Source: Candidatus Brachybacter algidus (GTDB taxonomy: Bacteria; Bacteroidota; Bacteroidia; Chitinophagales; Saprospiraceae). Taken from it: DNA of 64,000 bases. A program made the translations under genes and the position numbers. Shown here piece by piece: positions 1-7,840 of this stretch. Position 1 is the stretch's first letter; each line of letters begins with the position of its first letter. The notes under the pieces were generated by a model. That model searched no databases, was not told the origin of the DNA, and saw only the letters and a list, made by a program, of their open reading frames with translations. Location of the stretch: assembly GCA_016711705.1 (NCBI GenBank), contig JADJSK010000001.1:62001-126000 (forward strand), read 5' to 3'.

Positions 1-580
1 TGAATCCAACTAAAGCATCTGATACTTTGCGCTGTAATTCTTTTACAGCAGCATCTTTCTTATCTAATGCCATCTGCAGGTCTCTTATTCTACTCTCTTT
101 TTCACCCAAAGCGCCTTGAGCTTTATTGAATTCTGCTTGAGTCGCCTCAAATGCTGCCTGCTTTTTATCTAATTCATCCTTCTGTATTCTCAAGTCTTCT
201 TTCTGAGCCTTTATCTGGTTTAATAATCGGTCATTCTCACTAAGATTTACATCCAGGATCCTATCCGTAGTTTTGCTCAATTGGTCCATCCTTTTTTTAT
301 TCTCCGCATCCAACTGCACATATGAGCGAAGGCTGGCATTGACGTACGACGTGTCTTTTTTAAGTTGGTCAACTAGTTTAGTCAGGCGAGTTCTGGTTTC
401 TTCGGTAGAATCCATTCTTTGCTTCATAATATCATACTGCACTTGCATTTCAGTTCTGGCTTTATCAGCCCTTGCAGTTTTCGCTCGTTCATCTTCTAAT
501 GCGCGGTATGATGTACAGGATGTAAAACCAAAAGTTAAGATGATACATAGAATGATAACTGATCTCATTTGATAATTCAT
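1..580 (-). CDS. OmpA/MotB-like coiled-coil lipoprotein, 3'-truncated by window edge
   Basis: Reading the minus strand from an ATG at 580 gives an open frame of 193 codons that runs off the left edge. A second in-frame ATG lies at 568. The N-terminus is hydrophobic and ends in a lipobox (FTSC), which predicts an outer-membrane lipoprotein. It is followed by about 160 residues of charged heptad-like coiled coil. The last visible residues (KVSDALVGF) resemble the linker that precedes the OmpA/MotB peptidoglycan-binding domain in Bacteroidota cell-envelope proteins. The OmpA domain itself would lie outside the window, so the family call is an inference. The product probably anchors the envelope to peptidoglycan. 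Confidence 0.7.
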   Translation of the reverse strand, partial: MNYQMRSVIILCIILTFGFTSCTSYRALEDERAKTARADKARTEMQVQYDIMKQRMDSTEETRTRLTKLVDQLKKDTSYVNASLRSYVQLDAENKKRMDQLSKTTDRILDVNLSENDRLLNQIKAQKEDLRIQKDELDKKQAAFEATQAEFNKAQGALGEKESRIRDLQMALDKKDAAVKELQRKVSDALVGF

Positions 581-628
581 TTTGTTTATTTTTGTTTCAA
601 TGATTCGGATTGAGTTAATTATAATTGT

Positions 629-1666
629 TTAGATTAGGCCAGCTGCTTTCGATATTTCAAGCATCCTGTCGATTGAAGCAACTCCTTGATCAATTACCCA
701 TTGAGGAAGTATAATTTCTGGCAATTCGTATTTCATGCTGATATATAATTTCTCCATTGTGTTTCGCTTCATATGCGGACACTCATTACAGGCGCAATTA
801 GTTTCGGGTGGCGCAGGGATAAATAATTTGCTAGGACTACTTTTCTGCATTTGATGGATGATGCCTGGTTCTGTTGCTACAATAAATTCATTAGCAGGAT
901 TATTGATAGTATAATTTAGCAGGCCCGTCGTCGAACCTATAAACTGAGCTTGTTGTAAAATATGGTCTTCACATTCAGGATGTGCTATCAAAACTGCTTC
1001 AGGATGTCGTTCCATTAGTTTGACGATCTTTTGATGAGAGAATATCTCATGCACCATGCATGCTCCATCCCATATGACCATATCTCTTCCCGTTTTCTTC
1101 ATAAGGTATGCGCCCAGGTTTTTATCAGGAGCGAAAATAATATTACGGTCTTTTGGTATGCTTTCAATGATCTGTACAGCATTTGTCGATGTGCAACAAA
1201 TATCAGTAAGTGTCTTTAACTCTGCGGTGCAATTAATGTAAGAGACAACTATATGCTCAGGATATTTTTCTTTAAACCTTCTAAATAATGGAGCAGGGCA
1301 GGAGTCAGCTAAAGAACAACCTGCTTTCAGATCCGGTAATACCACCTTTTTATTTGGAGACAGCATTTTCGCAGTTTCTGCCATGAAATGTACTCCTGCG
1401 AAAACAATCATGTCAGCTTCCGTTTCTGCTGCTTTTTGAGATAATCCAAGTGAATCTCCAATATAATCAGCCACATCCTGGATTTCCGACTCTTGATAGT
1501 AGTGTGCCAGAATGATGGCATTTTTTTCTTTCTTCAATTTATTAATCTCATGAACGAGATCAAGTGTTGGATCTAATTCAATATCTAAATAACCTTTAAG
1601 AGGAAGTTTATCGATGAGTTCCTTTGGAATACTAGTCATATATGTCAAATTTTTTTCACTGTTCAA
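629..1666 (-). CDS. nadA: quinolinate synthase NadA
   Basis: 345 aa, full length for the family. NadA condenses iminoaspartate with dihydroxyacetone phosphate to give quinolinate, in de novo NAD synthesis, and uses an oxygen-sensitive [4Fe-4S] cluster. The three cysteine regions expected to hold the cluster are visible: Cys117 ([10 protein letters not shown]), Cys203 (WDGACMVHE) and the C-terminal CACNEC at 291-296. The substrate-binding motifs AHYYQ (54-58) and IGDSLGLS (69-76) are also present. NadB and NadC are not in the window. The start is the first ATG; an internal Met10 is a possible alternative. It appears to be transcribed alone, with a 277-bp AT-rich gap upstream. Confidence 0.96.
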   Translation of the reverse strand: MNSEKNLTYMTSIPKELIDKLPLKGYLDIELDPTLDLVHEINKLKKEKNAIILAHYYQESEIQDVADYIGDSLGLSQKAAETEADMIVFAGVHFMAETAKMLSPNKKVVLPDLKAGCSLADSCPAPLFRRFKEKYPEHIVVSYINCTAELKTLTDICCTSTNAVQIIESIPKDRNIIFAPDKNLGAYLMKKTGRDMVIWDGACMVHEIFSHQKIVKLMERHPEAVLIAHPECEDHILQQAQFIGSTTGLLNYTINNPANEFIVATEPGIIHQMQKSSPSKLFIPAPPETNCACNECPHMKRNTMEKLYISMKYELPEIILPQWVIDQGVASIDRMLEISKAAGLI

Positions 1667-1943
1667 GGCGTTAATTTATAATAATACCAACACTTTTTCT
1701 ACAAAATTAGTTTTATAGGATCATTTTATGACAAACTAGATAAGTTAAAACTTTATAAACTCAATTCTCAGTTCATGTTTTGTATCTTATTAAAAAGACA
1801 AAGATTAGCGTACTTTAAATTCATTTTATAGTCTGGATATCAAACTCATCAATAATATTTTAATTGTATTATTTTACTTTACTTTTATTTGCTTGAGTCA
1901 TTCTATTTAACTTATATTAGTTTAGACGCTTAATTTGTAAAAA

Positions 1944-2381
1944 ATGCGCTTAGTTATTCTATTCACAATATTTGTTTTTGCGAACTTAAAAGCTTTTTCT
2001 CAAAATACAATTGGGGACAAGATCCTTGGTGTATGGCTTAGTGAAACAAAAGAAGGAAAAATTCAAGTTTATCGTATTGGTAATAAGTACTTCGGTAAAT
2101 TAATTTGGAGCAATCAAATGTTTGAAGCAGATGGACAAACCTCTAAAAAAGATTTGAAGAATAACGACATAAAATTAAGAGGACGAAACCTAAAAGATCT
2201 CGTCCTACTTAATAATTTAATTTATGATGATGGTGAGTATACCGGCGGAAATATTTATGATCCCAAGAACGGTTCTACTTACAAGTGTTATATGGTTCTA
2301 GACGGAAATAGACTTAATATTCGCGGATATATTGGTATCTCATTAATTGGGAGGACATCCGCTTGGACACGTTTGCACTAG
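1944..2381 (+). CDS. secreted DUF2147 family protein
   Basis: 145 aa with an N-terminal signal peptide (about residues 1-20, cleavage near AFSQ). The rest matches the DUF2147 pattern: GVWLSE at the start, IQVYRIGNKYFGKLIW, an IYDPKNGSTYKCYM strand in the middle, and a closing RGYIGISLIGRTSAWTR. DUF2147 is a small beta-barrel-like domain of unknown biochemical role, common in exported proteins of Bacteroidota and Proteobacteria. The gene converges with the lipoprotein gene at 2385, leaving 3 bp between the two stops and no room for a separate terminator. The function is unknown. Confidence 0.85.
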   Translation: MRLVILFTIFVFANLKAFSQNTIGDKILGVWLSETKEGKIQVYRIGNKYFGKLIWSNQMFEADGQTSKKDLKNNDIKLRGRNLKDLVLLNNLIYDDGEYTGGNIYDPKNGSTYKCYMVLDGNRLNIRGYIGISLIGRTSAWTRLH

Positions 2382-2384
2382 CAA

Positions 2385-3215
2385 TTATCTTAGTTTGATG
2401 ATTTTGGTTACTCCATTTACAGTAACTGAAGCTAAGTCATCACAGTTACCATCTCCATAATTGATAATCCTTTCTTTGAATTCATTATTTAGTGGCATGA
2501 TTCTTATAATGCCTTTTGTGATATTGCTGCAGTTTAATGCCACTGTAAGTGGTTCCTGAATAGTCGCGGTGAAGCCATTTCCTTTAGAATTAGCGACAGA
2601 ACCAGAGCCGGAAATACTGTATACATCATCCCAAATATTAAAAGTCGATTCACCTTCGGTCCAAGTTCTGATTCTTTGAGAGATGTAGGTAAATATTAGT
2701 CCATCAGTTAAGGTGACTTTTCCTTCATCAGTAACGGTGAAGGTTGTCTTTCCATTTTGATCAGCCCCTGTATTTGTTACATTTCTAGTTCCTTCTAAGT
2801 GATTATCATTTACAAAGTAATCAACAAAAGTAATTGTATGCGTTGAGTTTATAGCTCTGTATCTACCTTCAAAAGTGGTAATAATTTTCCCTCTTCTATA
2901 ACGTCCATCCCGCCCAAGGCAGTTAGAGTTTCCAAAATCAATCGTGATGGTCTTCATTGAATTAGAAGTGTCTAAAGTCACAATAGCACAATTGTGTCTT
3001 ATTTCCATCTCATCAGAAGTCAAGTCACTTGCAATTGTTCCTGTATTATATGCCTCATCTGAAAAGTTGGTTGCCTGATCCAACTCATGTTCTATGACCG
3101 CATTTGTTTGTTCCATCACTTGATCATCATTCTTAGTTTCATCTTTAGAACATGATGTGAATGTTGAGCCGATTAGTGCTACAAATAGCAAATTAAATAA
3201 TACTAATTTTTTCAT
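2385..3215 (-). CDS. hypothetical lipoprotein
   Basis: 276 aa. It has a signal peptide with lipobox STFTSC followed by SKDE, so it is a predicted lipoprotein. After an acidic linker (about 25-75) the body is rich in Thr, Asn and beta-strand-like stretches (ITTFEGRYRA, FTVTDEGKVTLTDG, SVTVNGVTKIIKL). This resembles conserved Bacteroidota surface or periplasmic lipoproteins of unknown function. No catalytic motif is visible. It is convergent with the DUF2147 gene. I cannot name a family with confidence. Confidence 0.8.
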   Translation of the reverse strand: MKKLVLFNLLFVALIGSTFTSCSKDETKNDDQVMEQTNAVIEHELDQATNFSDEAYNTGTIASDLTSDEMEIRHNCAIVTLDTSNSMKTITIDFGNSNCLGRDGRYRRGKIITTFEGRYRAINSTHTITFVDYFVNDNHLEGTRNVTNTGADQNGKTTFTVTDEGKVTLTDGLIFTYISQRIRTWTEGESTFNIWDDVYSISGSGSVANSKGNGFTATIQEPLTVALNCSNITKGIIRIMPLNNEFKERIINYGDGNCDDLASVTVNGVTKIIKLR

Positions 3216-3346
3216 ACTTATCTATTTTTTATCTTTTGACCAAACCTTTACGGAATGGTTTAATGAATAAACTGTGATTTTCATTTTTTATTGTTTTTCA
3301 ATCGAATGTCATTGATCTGAAGTTTTCACCCTATCACCCTATAACT

Positions 3347-3417
3347 TTCTCACCTTCTCACCTTCTCACCTTCTCACCTTCTCACATCTTCACCTTCTCA
3401 CATCTTCACTTTCTCAG
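3347..3417. repeat. 8-bp tandem repeat array upstream of the thioesterase gene
   Basis: About nine copies of an 8-bp unit, TTCTCACC, with the last copies degenerate (TTCTCACA, TCTTCACC). It ends 38 bp before the thioesterase ATG and overlaps the region where its promoter would lie. Copy-number change could alter promoter spacing, but that is inference. Confidence 0.85.
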
Positions 3418-3455
3418 CAAATAAAACTACCTTCGCGGCTTCAAAATCAGAAATA

Positions 3456-3941
3456 ATGGGTCAATTGGAAATTGAAGAAAAAAAAGTGATAGAGTCAAGG
3501 ACTACAATGACAGAGCTAGTTATGCCAAATGATACCAATCCTCTTGGTAACTTGATGGGAGGGAACTTGATGAGGTGGATGGACATCGTTGCAAGTATTT
3601 GTGCAGGAAAGCATTGTGTTGCTCATGTAGTCACCGCAAGTGTGGATCATGTTTCGTTTACACATCCTATTAAAATGGGAGAAGTGGTCACTATTGAGGC
3701 ACAGGTGACTCGTGCATTCAACACTTCAGTAGAGGTCCATGTCCAGGTCTATGCGGCAGACTTCAAAGGGAAGCATCCCAAACGTAGTAATCATGCCTAT
3801 TTTACATTTGTGGCGTTGGAAGATGTGACACTAAAGCCAATGGTCGTGCCACATGTACTTCCCTTGACTCAAGAAGAAATAACCTTGTATGATAATGCAA
3901 TTAAAAGACGCGAACTAAGGTTGGTCTTAATGGCAGAATGA
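3456..3941 (+). CDS. acyl-CoA thioesterase, hotdog fold (YciA/BACH type)
   Basis: 161 aa, a single hotdog domain. Family signatures seen are the N-terminal TELVMPNDTNPLGNLMGG with its catalytic Asn/Asp region, GGNLMRWMDIVASICAGKHC along the central helix, and VDHVSFTHPIKMGEVVTIEAQV on the following strands. Members hydrolyse acyl-CoA thioesters to free acid and CoA in the cytoplasm; the chain-length preference cannot be read from sequence. A -7-like TACCTTCG sits at 3428-3435, just after the 8-bp repeat array. It stands alone, with its neighbours on the other strand. Confidence 0.92.
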   Translation: MGQLEIEEKKVIESRTTMTELVMPNDTNPLGNLMGGNLMRWMDIVASICAGKHCVAHVVTASVDHVSFTHPIKMGEVVTIEAQVTRAFNTSVEVHVQVYAADFKGKHPKRSNHAYFTFVALEDVTLKPMVVPHVLPLTQEEITLYDNAIKRRELRLVLMAE

Positions 3942-3986
3942 AACCTCAAGAGGCTCATGAATTAAAAGGAATGTTTGAATAATAAT

Positions 3987-4460
3987 TTATTTTAGGAGAA
4001 GTATTTTTTGATCCATTTGGTCCATGAATGAATGATACTTTGTTGGTACATTGGACTGCATTTTATCCATCAACCATGAGCGGTGTCTTATTCCATCATT
4101 GTATTCGATATAGTATCCACCCCAATCTCCGGCATCCGGCATCCCAATGATACTGTCATTTTCACTAAAAAGTTCCTGAGGGAAATGATCCATCAAATCT
4201 TTGGTTAAATCAAATTTTTCTTGACTCAGAGCAATGAACGTTCCATTGTAGAATTGTTGGCCCGGATACTGATCAGTAGTATCTTCACTCAATTCTGAAT
4301 TAGTTAACTTAAATATTTCAATGCATTCTTCCCCTTGACAGAAACCATAATATTGACCGAAAGTGAGTGTAGCTGAATTAGACTTTGGGTCATGATCTTC
4401 TTCTTTATTGCAAGACACAAAAATTAATAGACTGATTAATACCATCAAGAAAGACTTCAT
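3987..4460 (-). CDS. hypothetical lipoprotein
   Basis: 157 aa with a signal peptide and lipobox FVSC (Cys17), followed by NKEEDHD, the acidic tether typical of Bacteroidota lipoproteins. The mature part contains FGQYYGFCQGEECIEIFKL near the N-terminus and DAGDWGGYYIEY near the C-terminus. The family is not recognised and no catalytic motif is seen. It lies 32 bp downstream of another lipoprotein gene on the same strand, so the two are probably co-transcribed. Confidence 0.75.
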   Translation of the reverse strand: MKSFLMVLISLLIFVSCNKEEDHDPKSNSATLTFGQYYGFCQGEECIEIFKLTNSELSEDTTDQYPGQQFYNGTFIALSQEKFDLTKDLMDHFPQELFSENDSIIGMPDAGDWGGYYIEYNDGIRHRSWLMDKMQSNVPTKYHSFMDQMDQKILLLK

Positions 4461-4492
4461 AAAATGTATTTTAAATGAATTAATTTTTAATC

Positions 4493-4906
4493 TTAATCGT
4501 GTTTCGTAACGAAAATAGTGGCTTTATACTCACTTTGTGAGATTACTTTTGTGCTTATTGGGTAAGGGTCCAATTTAATAAGTGAAATGGTAAAAGTACC
4601 AATTGTAGTGTCTTTGGAAGCCAGATTGGTATGAAGAATAATAGGATGAATTCCAAGAGCACTGTTAAAAACTAAATTAACCTCAGCATCGCCCTCCCAA
4701 ACACATTCCACATCCGATGGACATCTAGAATCGTTTGCGACTGATACCATTTGTAGGCTAATATTTTCCTCTAAATTATTTTTGGTAGAACCATTTTCAA
4801 TAACAAATTCTTTATTTAATGGAAGATCGGAACCTAAGTTGTCAATAATTTTTTTATCGCAACTAGCGAATAAAAAAATAAGAATTATAAAAGCAAAATA
4901 TCTCAT
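4493..4906 (-). CDS. hypothetical lipoprotein
   Basis: 137 aa with a short signal peptide and lipobox FASC (Cys16) followed by DKK. The mature part has VANDSRCPSDVECVWEGDAEV, a Cys-containing pattern that I recall from small Bacteroidota lipoproteins (CP...CVW.GD), and a beta-rich C-terminus. The gene lies immediately upstream of the lipoprotein at 3987-4460 on the same strand and is probably in one transcript with it. The function is unknown. Confidence 0.75.
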   Translation of the reverse strand: MRYFAFIILIFLFASCDKKIIDNLGSDLPLNKEFVIENGSTKNNLEENISLQMVSVANDSRCPSDVECVWEGDAEVNLVFNSALGIHPIILHTNLASKDTTIGTFTISLIKLDPYPISTKVISQSEYKATIFVTKHD

Positions 4907-5047
4907 TTTGTTTGATTTAATTTTGAATTGAATACTCTTTTTGAAAAGCGTTATAACTCAATAAACGAAATTTGATTGGCAATAGTTAGTTGATGGGATG
5001 ATATTTATTGATAAGAAATTAAAATTTAATTGGACTGTGGTAAACAA

Positions 5048-5560
5048 TTATTTCATCCAACTCGAATACATGACATAATTATCAGCAATTCGACGGATAT
5101 TATGTTCAAATACCTCAGGTTCAAGTTTTTTAACTGCTTTTGCAGGGATCCCTGCATAAATCATACCTGATTCACATATAGTATTTTCTAAAACAATAGC
5201 ACCCGCTGCGATCAATGTATTGGAATGTATGACGGCATGATCCATGACGATTGCGCCCATTCCTATGAGTACATTGTCTTCAATAGTGCAGCCATGAACG
5301 ATAGCGCGATGACCGATAGAAACATTGTTGCCTATATTTAAAGGTGCTTTCTGGTAAGTACAATGGAGGATAGCCCCATCCTGAATATTGACCTTGTTTC
5401 CGATTTTAATGTAATGGACATCACCTCTTACTACTGCCTGAAACCAAACACTGCATTGATCACCCATAATAACATCACCGGTGATTGTCGCATTTTCTGC
5501 TATAAAACAATCACTTCCCCATTGTGGTGTTTTTTCATTCACTTTTAAGATTAGTGGCAT
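5048..5560 (-). CDS. gamma-carbonic-anhydrase-family hexapeptide-repeat protein
   Basis: 170 aa, a left-handed beta-helix made of hexapeptide repeats (SVWFQAVVRGDVHYIKIG and IGNNVSIGHRAIVHG). Metal-ligand histidines expected in gamma-carbonic anhydrases are present in ILHC and in GHRAIVHG. The family (YrdA/PaaY/CaiE type) forms trimers with zinc or iron at subunit interfaces. Many members hydrate CO2, but others have lost the activity or act in other pathways, so the exact reaction is not certain. It looks monocistronic. The upstream region carries the tattagagtatga repeat. Confidence 0.9.
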   Translation of the reverse strand: MPLILKVNEKTPQWGSDCFIAENATITGDVIMGDQCSVWFQAVVRGDVHYIKIGNKVNIQDGAILHCTYQKAPLNIGNNVSIGHRAIVHGCTIEDNVLIGMGAIVMDHAVIHSNTLIAAGAIVLENTICESGMIYAGIPAKAVKKLEPEVFEHNIRRIADNYVMYSSWMK

Positions 5561-5565
5561 AGGTT

Positions 5566-5655
5566 AGTATTAGAGTATGATAGTTTTATAGTAATCGAGT
5601 ATAATAGTATTAGAGTATGATAAAATTAGAGTGGATAGTATTAGAGTATGTGGTA
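5566..5655. repeat. spaced imperfect repeat, unit about 15 bp
   Basis: The word AGTATTAGAGTATG occurs at 5566, 5606 and 5637, with diverged versions (AGTAATCGAGTATA, AAATTAGAGTGG) between them. It lies in the 141-bp gap between the hexapeptide-repeat gene and the TraB/GumN gene. It is non-coding and its role is unknown. Confidence 0.8.
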
Positions 5656-5701
5656 TTGTATAAAAGTTTATTGGATAATAACCGTTCCCATTACCCATTA
5701 C

Positions 5702-6619
5702 TCACATCTCCACAACCGCGCTAACTTTATACCCGGCCTCTTTTAAAAGATTGATGACACCCTCTTTACCTCCTAAGTGTCCGGCACCCACTGCAAAGAA
5801 TGTAGGATTCTCAACCATCGTTTTCTCCATTGCCGGAATCCATTTTTTGTTTCTGGTACTAAGTAGGGAGTTCATCATGTCTTTATCTTTTGCCTCAGGA
5901 CTTTCATTGATATAAGTATTAAGTCCTTCAACGTCTTGTTCAAGATATCTTTTTACCATTTCGTCATAGCCACTGGAAGCATCTGTACTTTTAAGTGACT
6001 CTACAAGCATCGCTGCCTGATCTTTCAATGAAATACTATCTATGACAGCAAGTTGTTCATCGATAGTTTCTAATCCACCAATTTTTTTGCCTTGTTCCTT
6101 AGCTTTCTCTGATAGTTCTACCTCATAGGAAACCATATCTCCATCTCCTCCCATTCCTGCATCTCCTCCCATGGCAGATAGAAACATGGGTTTAATTCCT
6201 TCTAAAAATGCTGTTGGCAATCCTTGTTCAGCAAATTTATCTGTAAATAATTTATAATCCTCAGGTGATAATAAATCTTTGATAGTGACGCCATCGGGCA
6301 TTCTTATCTTACTAAGGATACCAAACATTTGGGTGAAATCATTCATTACATTCATGTCTATTTCGAAGACGACGTTTTCAGAATTACTAAGTGCCTGATT
6401 CATTGAATTGTTGAATAGGAACTTCGAACGAGGGATCAGGTGTATCGTGCCAAAGAGGTAGCTAGGAGCTTTGAGATCCTTTCCTTCTATCTTCCAAAGA
6501 AGAGACTTTTGCTGTTCAACCTGTATAGTCTTTTTAATTAGGGTCTGCCCGATTGAAGGAGTTAAATTAAAAGAAATCAGAAGAAAGCAAGAGAATAAAA
6601 CTTTATTTACAAATGACAT
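5702..6619 (-). CDS. TraB/GumN family protein
   Basis: 305 aa with an N-terminal signal peptide (to about residue 24, IGQT). The family's first signature, LWKIEGKDLKAPSYLFGTIH with its GTIH, is at about residues 40-59. The C-terminal AVGAGHLGGKEGVINLLKEAGY carries the second conserved G.GH motif. Eukaryotic relatives (Tiki) are metal-dependent proteases that use these GX2H and GTIH histidines; bacterial members are thought to be similar but are poorly studied. The product is predicted periplasmic or membrane-anchored. The gene is flanked upstream by a dispersed repeat. Confidence 0.88.
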   Translation of the reverse strand: MSFVNKVLFSCFLLISFNLTPSIGQTLIKKTIQVEQQKSLLWKIEGKDLKAPSYLFGTIHLIPRSKFLFNNSMNQALSNSENVVFEIDMNVMNDFTQMFGILSKIRMPDGVTIKDLLSPEDYKLFTDKFAEQGLPTAFLEGIKPMFLSAMGGDAGMGGDGDMVSYEVELSEKAKEQGKKIGGLETIDEQLAVIDSISLKDQAAMLVESLKSTDASSGYDEMVKRYLEQDVEGLNTYINESPEAKDKDMMNSLLSTRNKKWIPAMEKTMVENPTFFAVGAGHLGGKEGVINLLKEAGYKVSAVVEM

Positions 6620-6674
6620 ATACGTTCTTAATAAATTTTGTTGAGCATTAAATACAGAATAAATAACATCATTT

Positions 6675-6995
6675 ATTATAAATAGTTACTCAATTTTCGG
6701 TAGTCAAATTTTATTTTTTGAAAGATAAATTTAAATTTAAATAAAATGTTAGATGTTAGAAGCTTGTCCGACAAAGCTATGGCGAAGGCGGGGTAGATTT
6801 TAGTCCCGCAACTGCGGGATCCATCAATCACATGGATATTTTTTCTACTAAACTTATTAAAGAAAAAATATGAATCAATTGACTAAGCTCCCCGCCGTCA
6901 CTTTGGCTAGTCGGGCAAGCATCTAAAATCTAATCCCGCGGCTGCGGGACCATCTACCTTTGTTTCTTAACTGCCGATAATTGAGATAGTTATTA
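6675..6995 (-). repeat. dispersed intergenic repeat, copy A (with nested inverted repeats)
   Basis: This fills most of the 390-bp gap between the TraB/GumN and rRNA methyltransferase genes, and I see no coding potential in it. Its reverse complement aligns with 29905-30150: shared blocks include AGGTAGATGGTCCCGCAG, TTAGTCAATTGATTCATATT and a TTTAAATTTAAATTTATC-like stretch. It holds two GC-rich hairpins, TCCCGCA-AC-TGCGGGA (6804-6819) and TCCCGC-GGCT-GCGGGA (6934-6949). A wider inverted repeat (6762-6793 with 6890-6920, cores GCTTGTCCGAC and GTCGGGCAAGC) is missing from copy B. It could be a MITE- or REP-like element. Confidence 0.75.
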
Positions 6996-7009
6996 TCAAA
7001 TTTTGAATA

Positions 7010-7759
7010 TTAAAGTCCATATTTTCTTTTCAAAATTGACTGATAAACAACTATTCCAGCGGCGACGCTGACATTATATGAATCTAGCAGGTCATTTTGA
7101 GGTATTGAAAACTGTACGTCCGCTCTACTTAAAATAGCTTTAGAAACACCAAGTTTCTCAGATCCCATGACTACGCAGCAAGGGGATTCCAATTCAATTT
7201 CGTGAAGCATTTTACTTCCTTCCATACTCGATGCGAAAATCATGATATCTTGCTGAGCCAGGTGATCAGCAGCATCAGATAAGTTAGAAACTTTACAAAC
7301 CGGTATTTGAGCGAGGGCTCCAGCTGAAGCTTTCATTGCATCACTGGTCACACTGACGCTATTGGAGGCAGGAATAATAATACCTTGACAGCCTCCTAAT
7401 AGTGCTGATCTTGCTATTGCGCCAAAGTTTCTTACGTCTGTCATTTGATCCAGCATAAATAAAAATGGTACTTCATTATTGATTTTAATCTTTTGCAAGA
7501 TCTCATCCATGGTGAGGTATTCATATGAATTGACCACAGCCAGGATACCTTGATGATTCCCTGCTGTAAGCCTATTCAGCTTTTCACGCGGAACATAAGC
7601 AAGATCAATTTCTTTATTTTTGATAGAATTTCGCACTTCTTTTTCGAACTCTCTGTCACCACCCGCAAGCAGGAAGATCTTTTCAATTTGAAGATTTTGA
7701 CCGAGTGCTTCCAGAACAGGTTGGCGACCATATATATGAGAAGTAAAATCTTTGTCCAT
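7010..7759 (-). CDS. rlmB: TrmH-family 23S rRNA (guanosine-2'-O-) methyltransferase, RlmB type
   Basis: 249 aa. The N-terminal substrate-binding domain opens with IYGRQPVLEAL and includes AGNHQGILAVV. The SpoU/TrmH catalytic domain has the three family motifs: QMTDVRNFGAIARSA (motif 1), VVMGSEKLGVS (motif 2) and IPQNDLLDSYNVSVAAGIV (motif 3). These form the knotted SAM-binding site. The layout fits RlmB, which 2'-O-methylates G2251 in the peptidyl-transferase P loop, although related paralogues with the same architecture exist. It is divergent from the M36 protease gene, with 81 bp between the two starts. Confidence 0.9.
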   Translation of the reverse strand: MDKDFTSHIYGRQPVLEALGQNLQIEKIFLLAGGDREFEKEVRNSIKNKEIDLAYVPREKLNRLTAGNHQGILAVVNSYEYLTMDEILQKIKINNEVPFLFMLDQMTDVRNFGAIARSALLGGCQGIIIPASNSVSVTSDAMKASAGALAQIPVCKVSNLSDAADHLAQQDIMIFASSMEGSKMLHEIELESPCCVVMGSEKLGVSKAILSRADVQFSIPQNDLLDSYNVSVAAGIVVYQSILKRKYGL

Positions 7760-7770
7760 GTAATATTATG

Positions 7771-7803
7771 TTGTCTAAAAAATGGAAATAATATATATCT
7801 TTG
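7771..7803 (+). promoter_or_regulatory. Bacteroidota-type promoter for the M36 protease gene
   Basis: A -7 element TATCTTTG at 7796-7803 matches TAnnTTTG exactly. A TTG at 7771-7773 lies 22 bp upstream and could be a weak -33 element. The ATG follows at 7841. It is consistent with the sigma-ABfr consensus but is not demonstrated. Confidence 0.5.
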
Positions 7804-7840
7804 GCAAATTATAATAATTACTAACAATATATACTAAAAA

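Noticed and set aside
273..572. 99-aa plus-strand frame at the left edge
   Set aside because: The minus strand holds a lipoprotein with lipobox and coiled coil that explains the sequence; the plus-strand product is a shadow.
3347..3417. Array of 8-bp units as a set of regulator-binding sites
   Set aside because: Units are strictly head to tail without palindromic symmetry, which fits slippage-made repeats better than operators.
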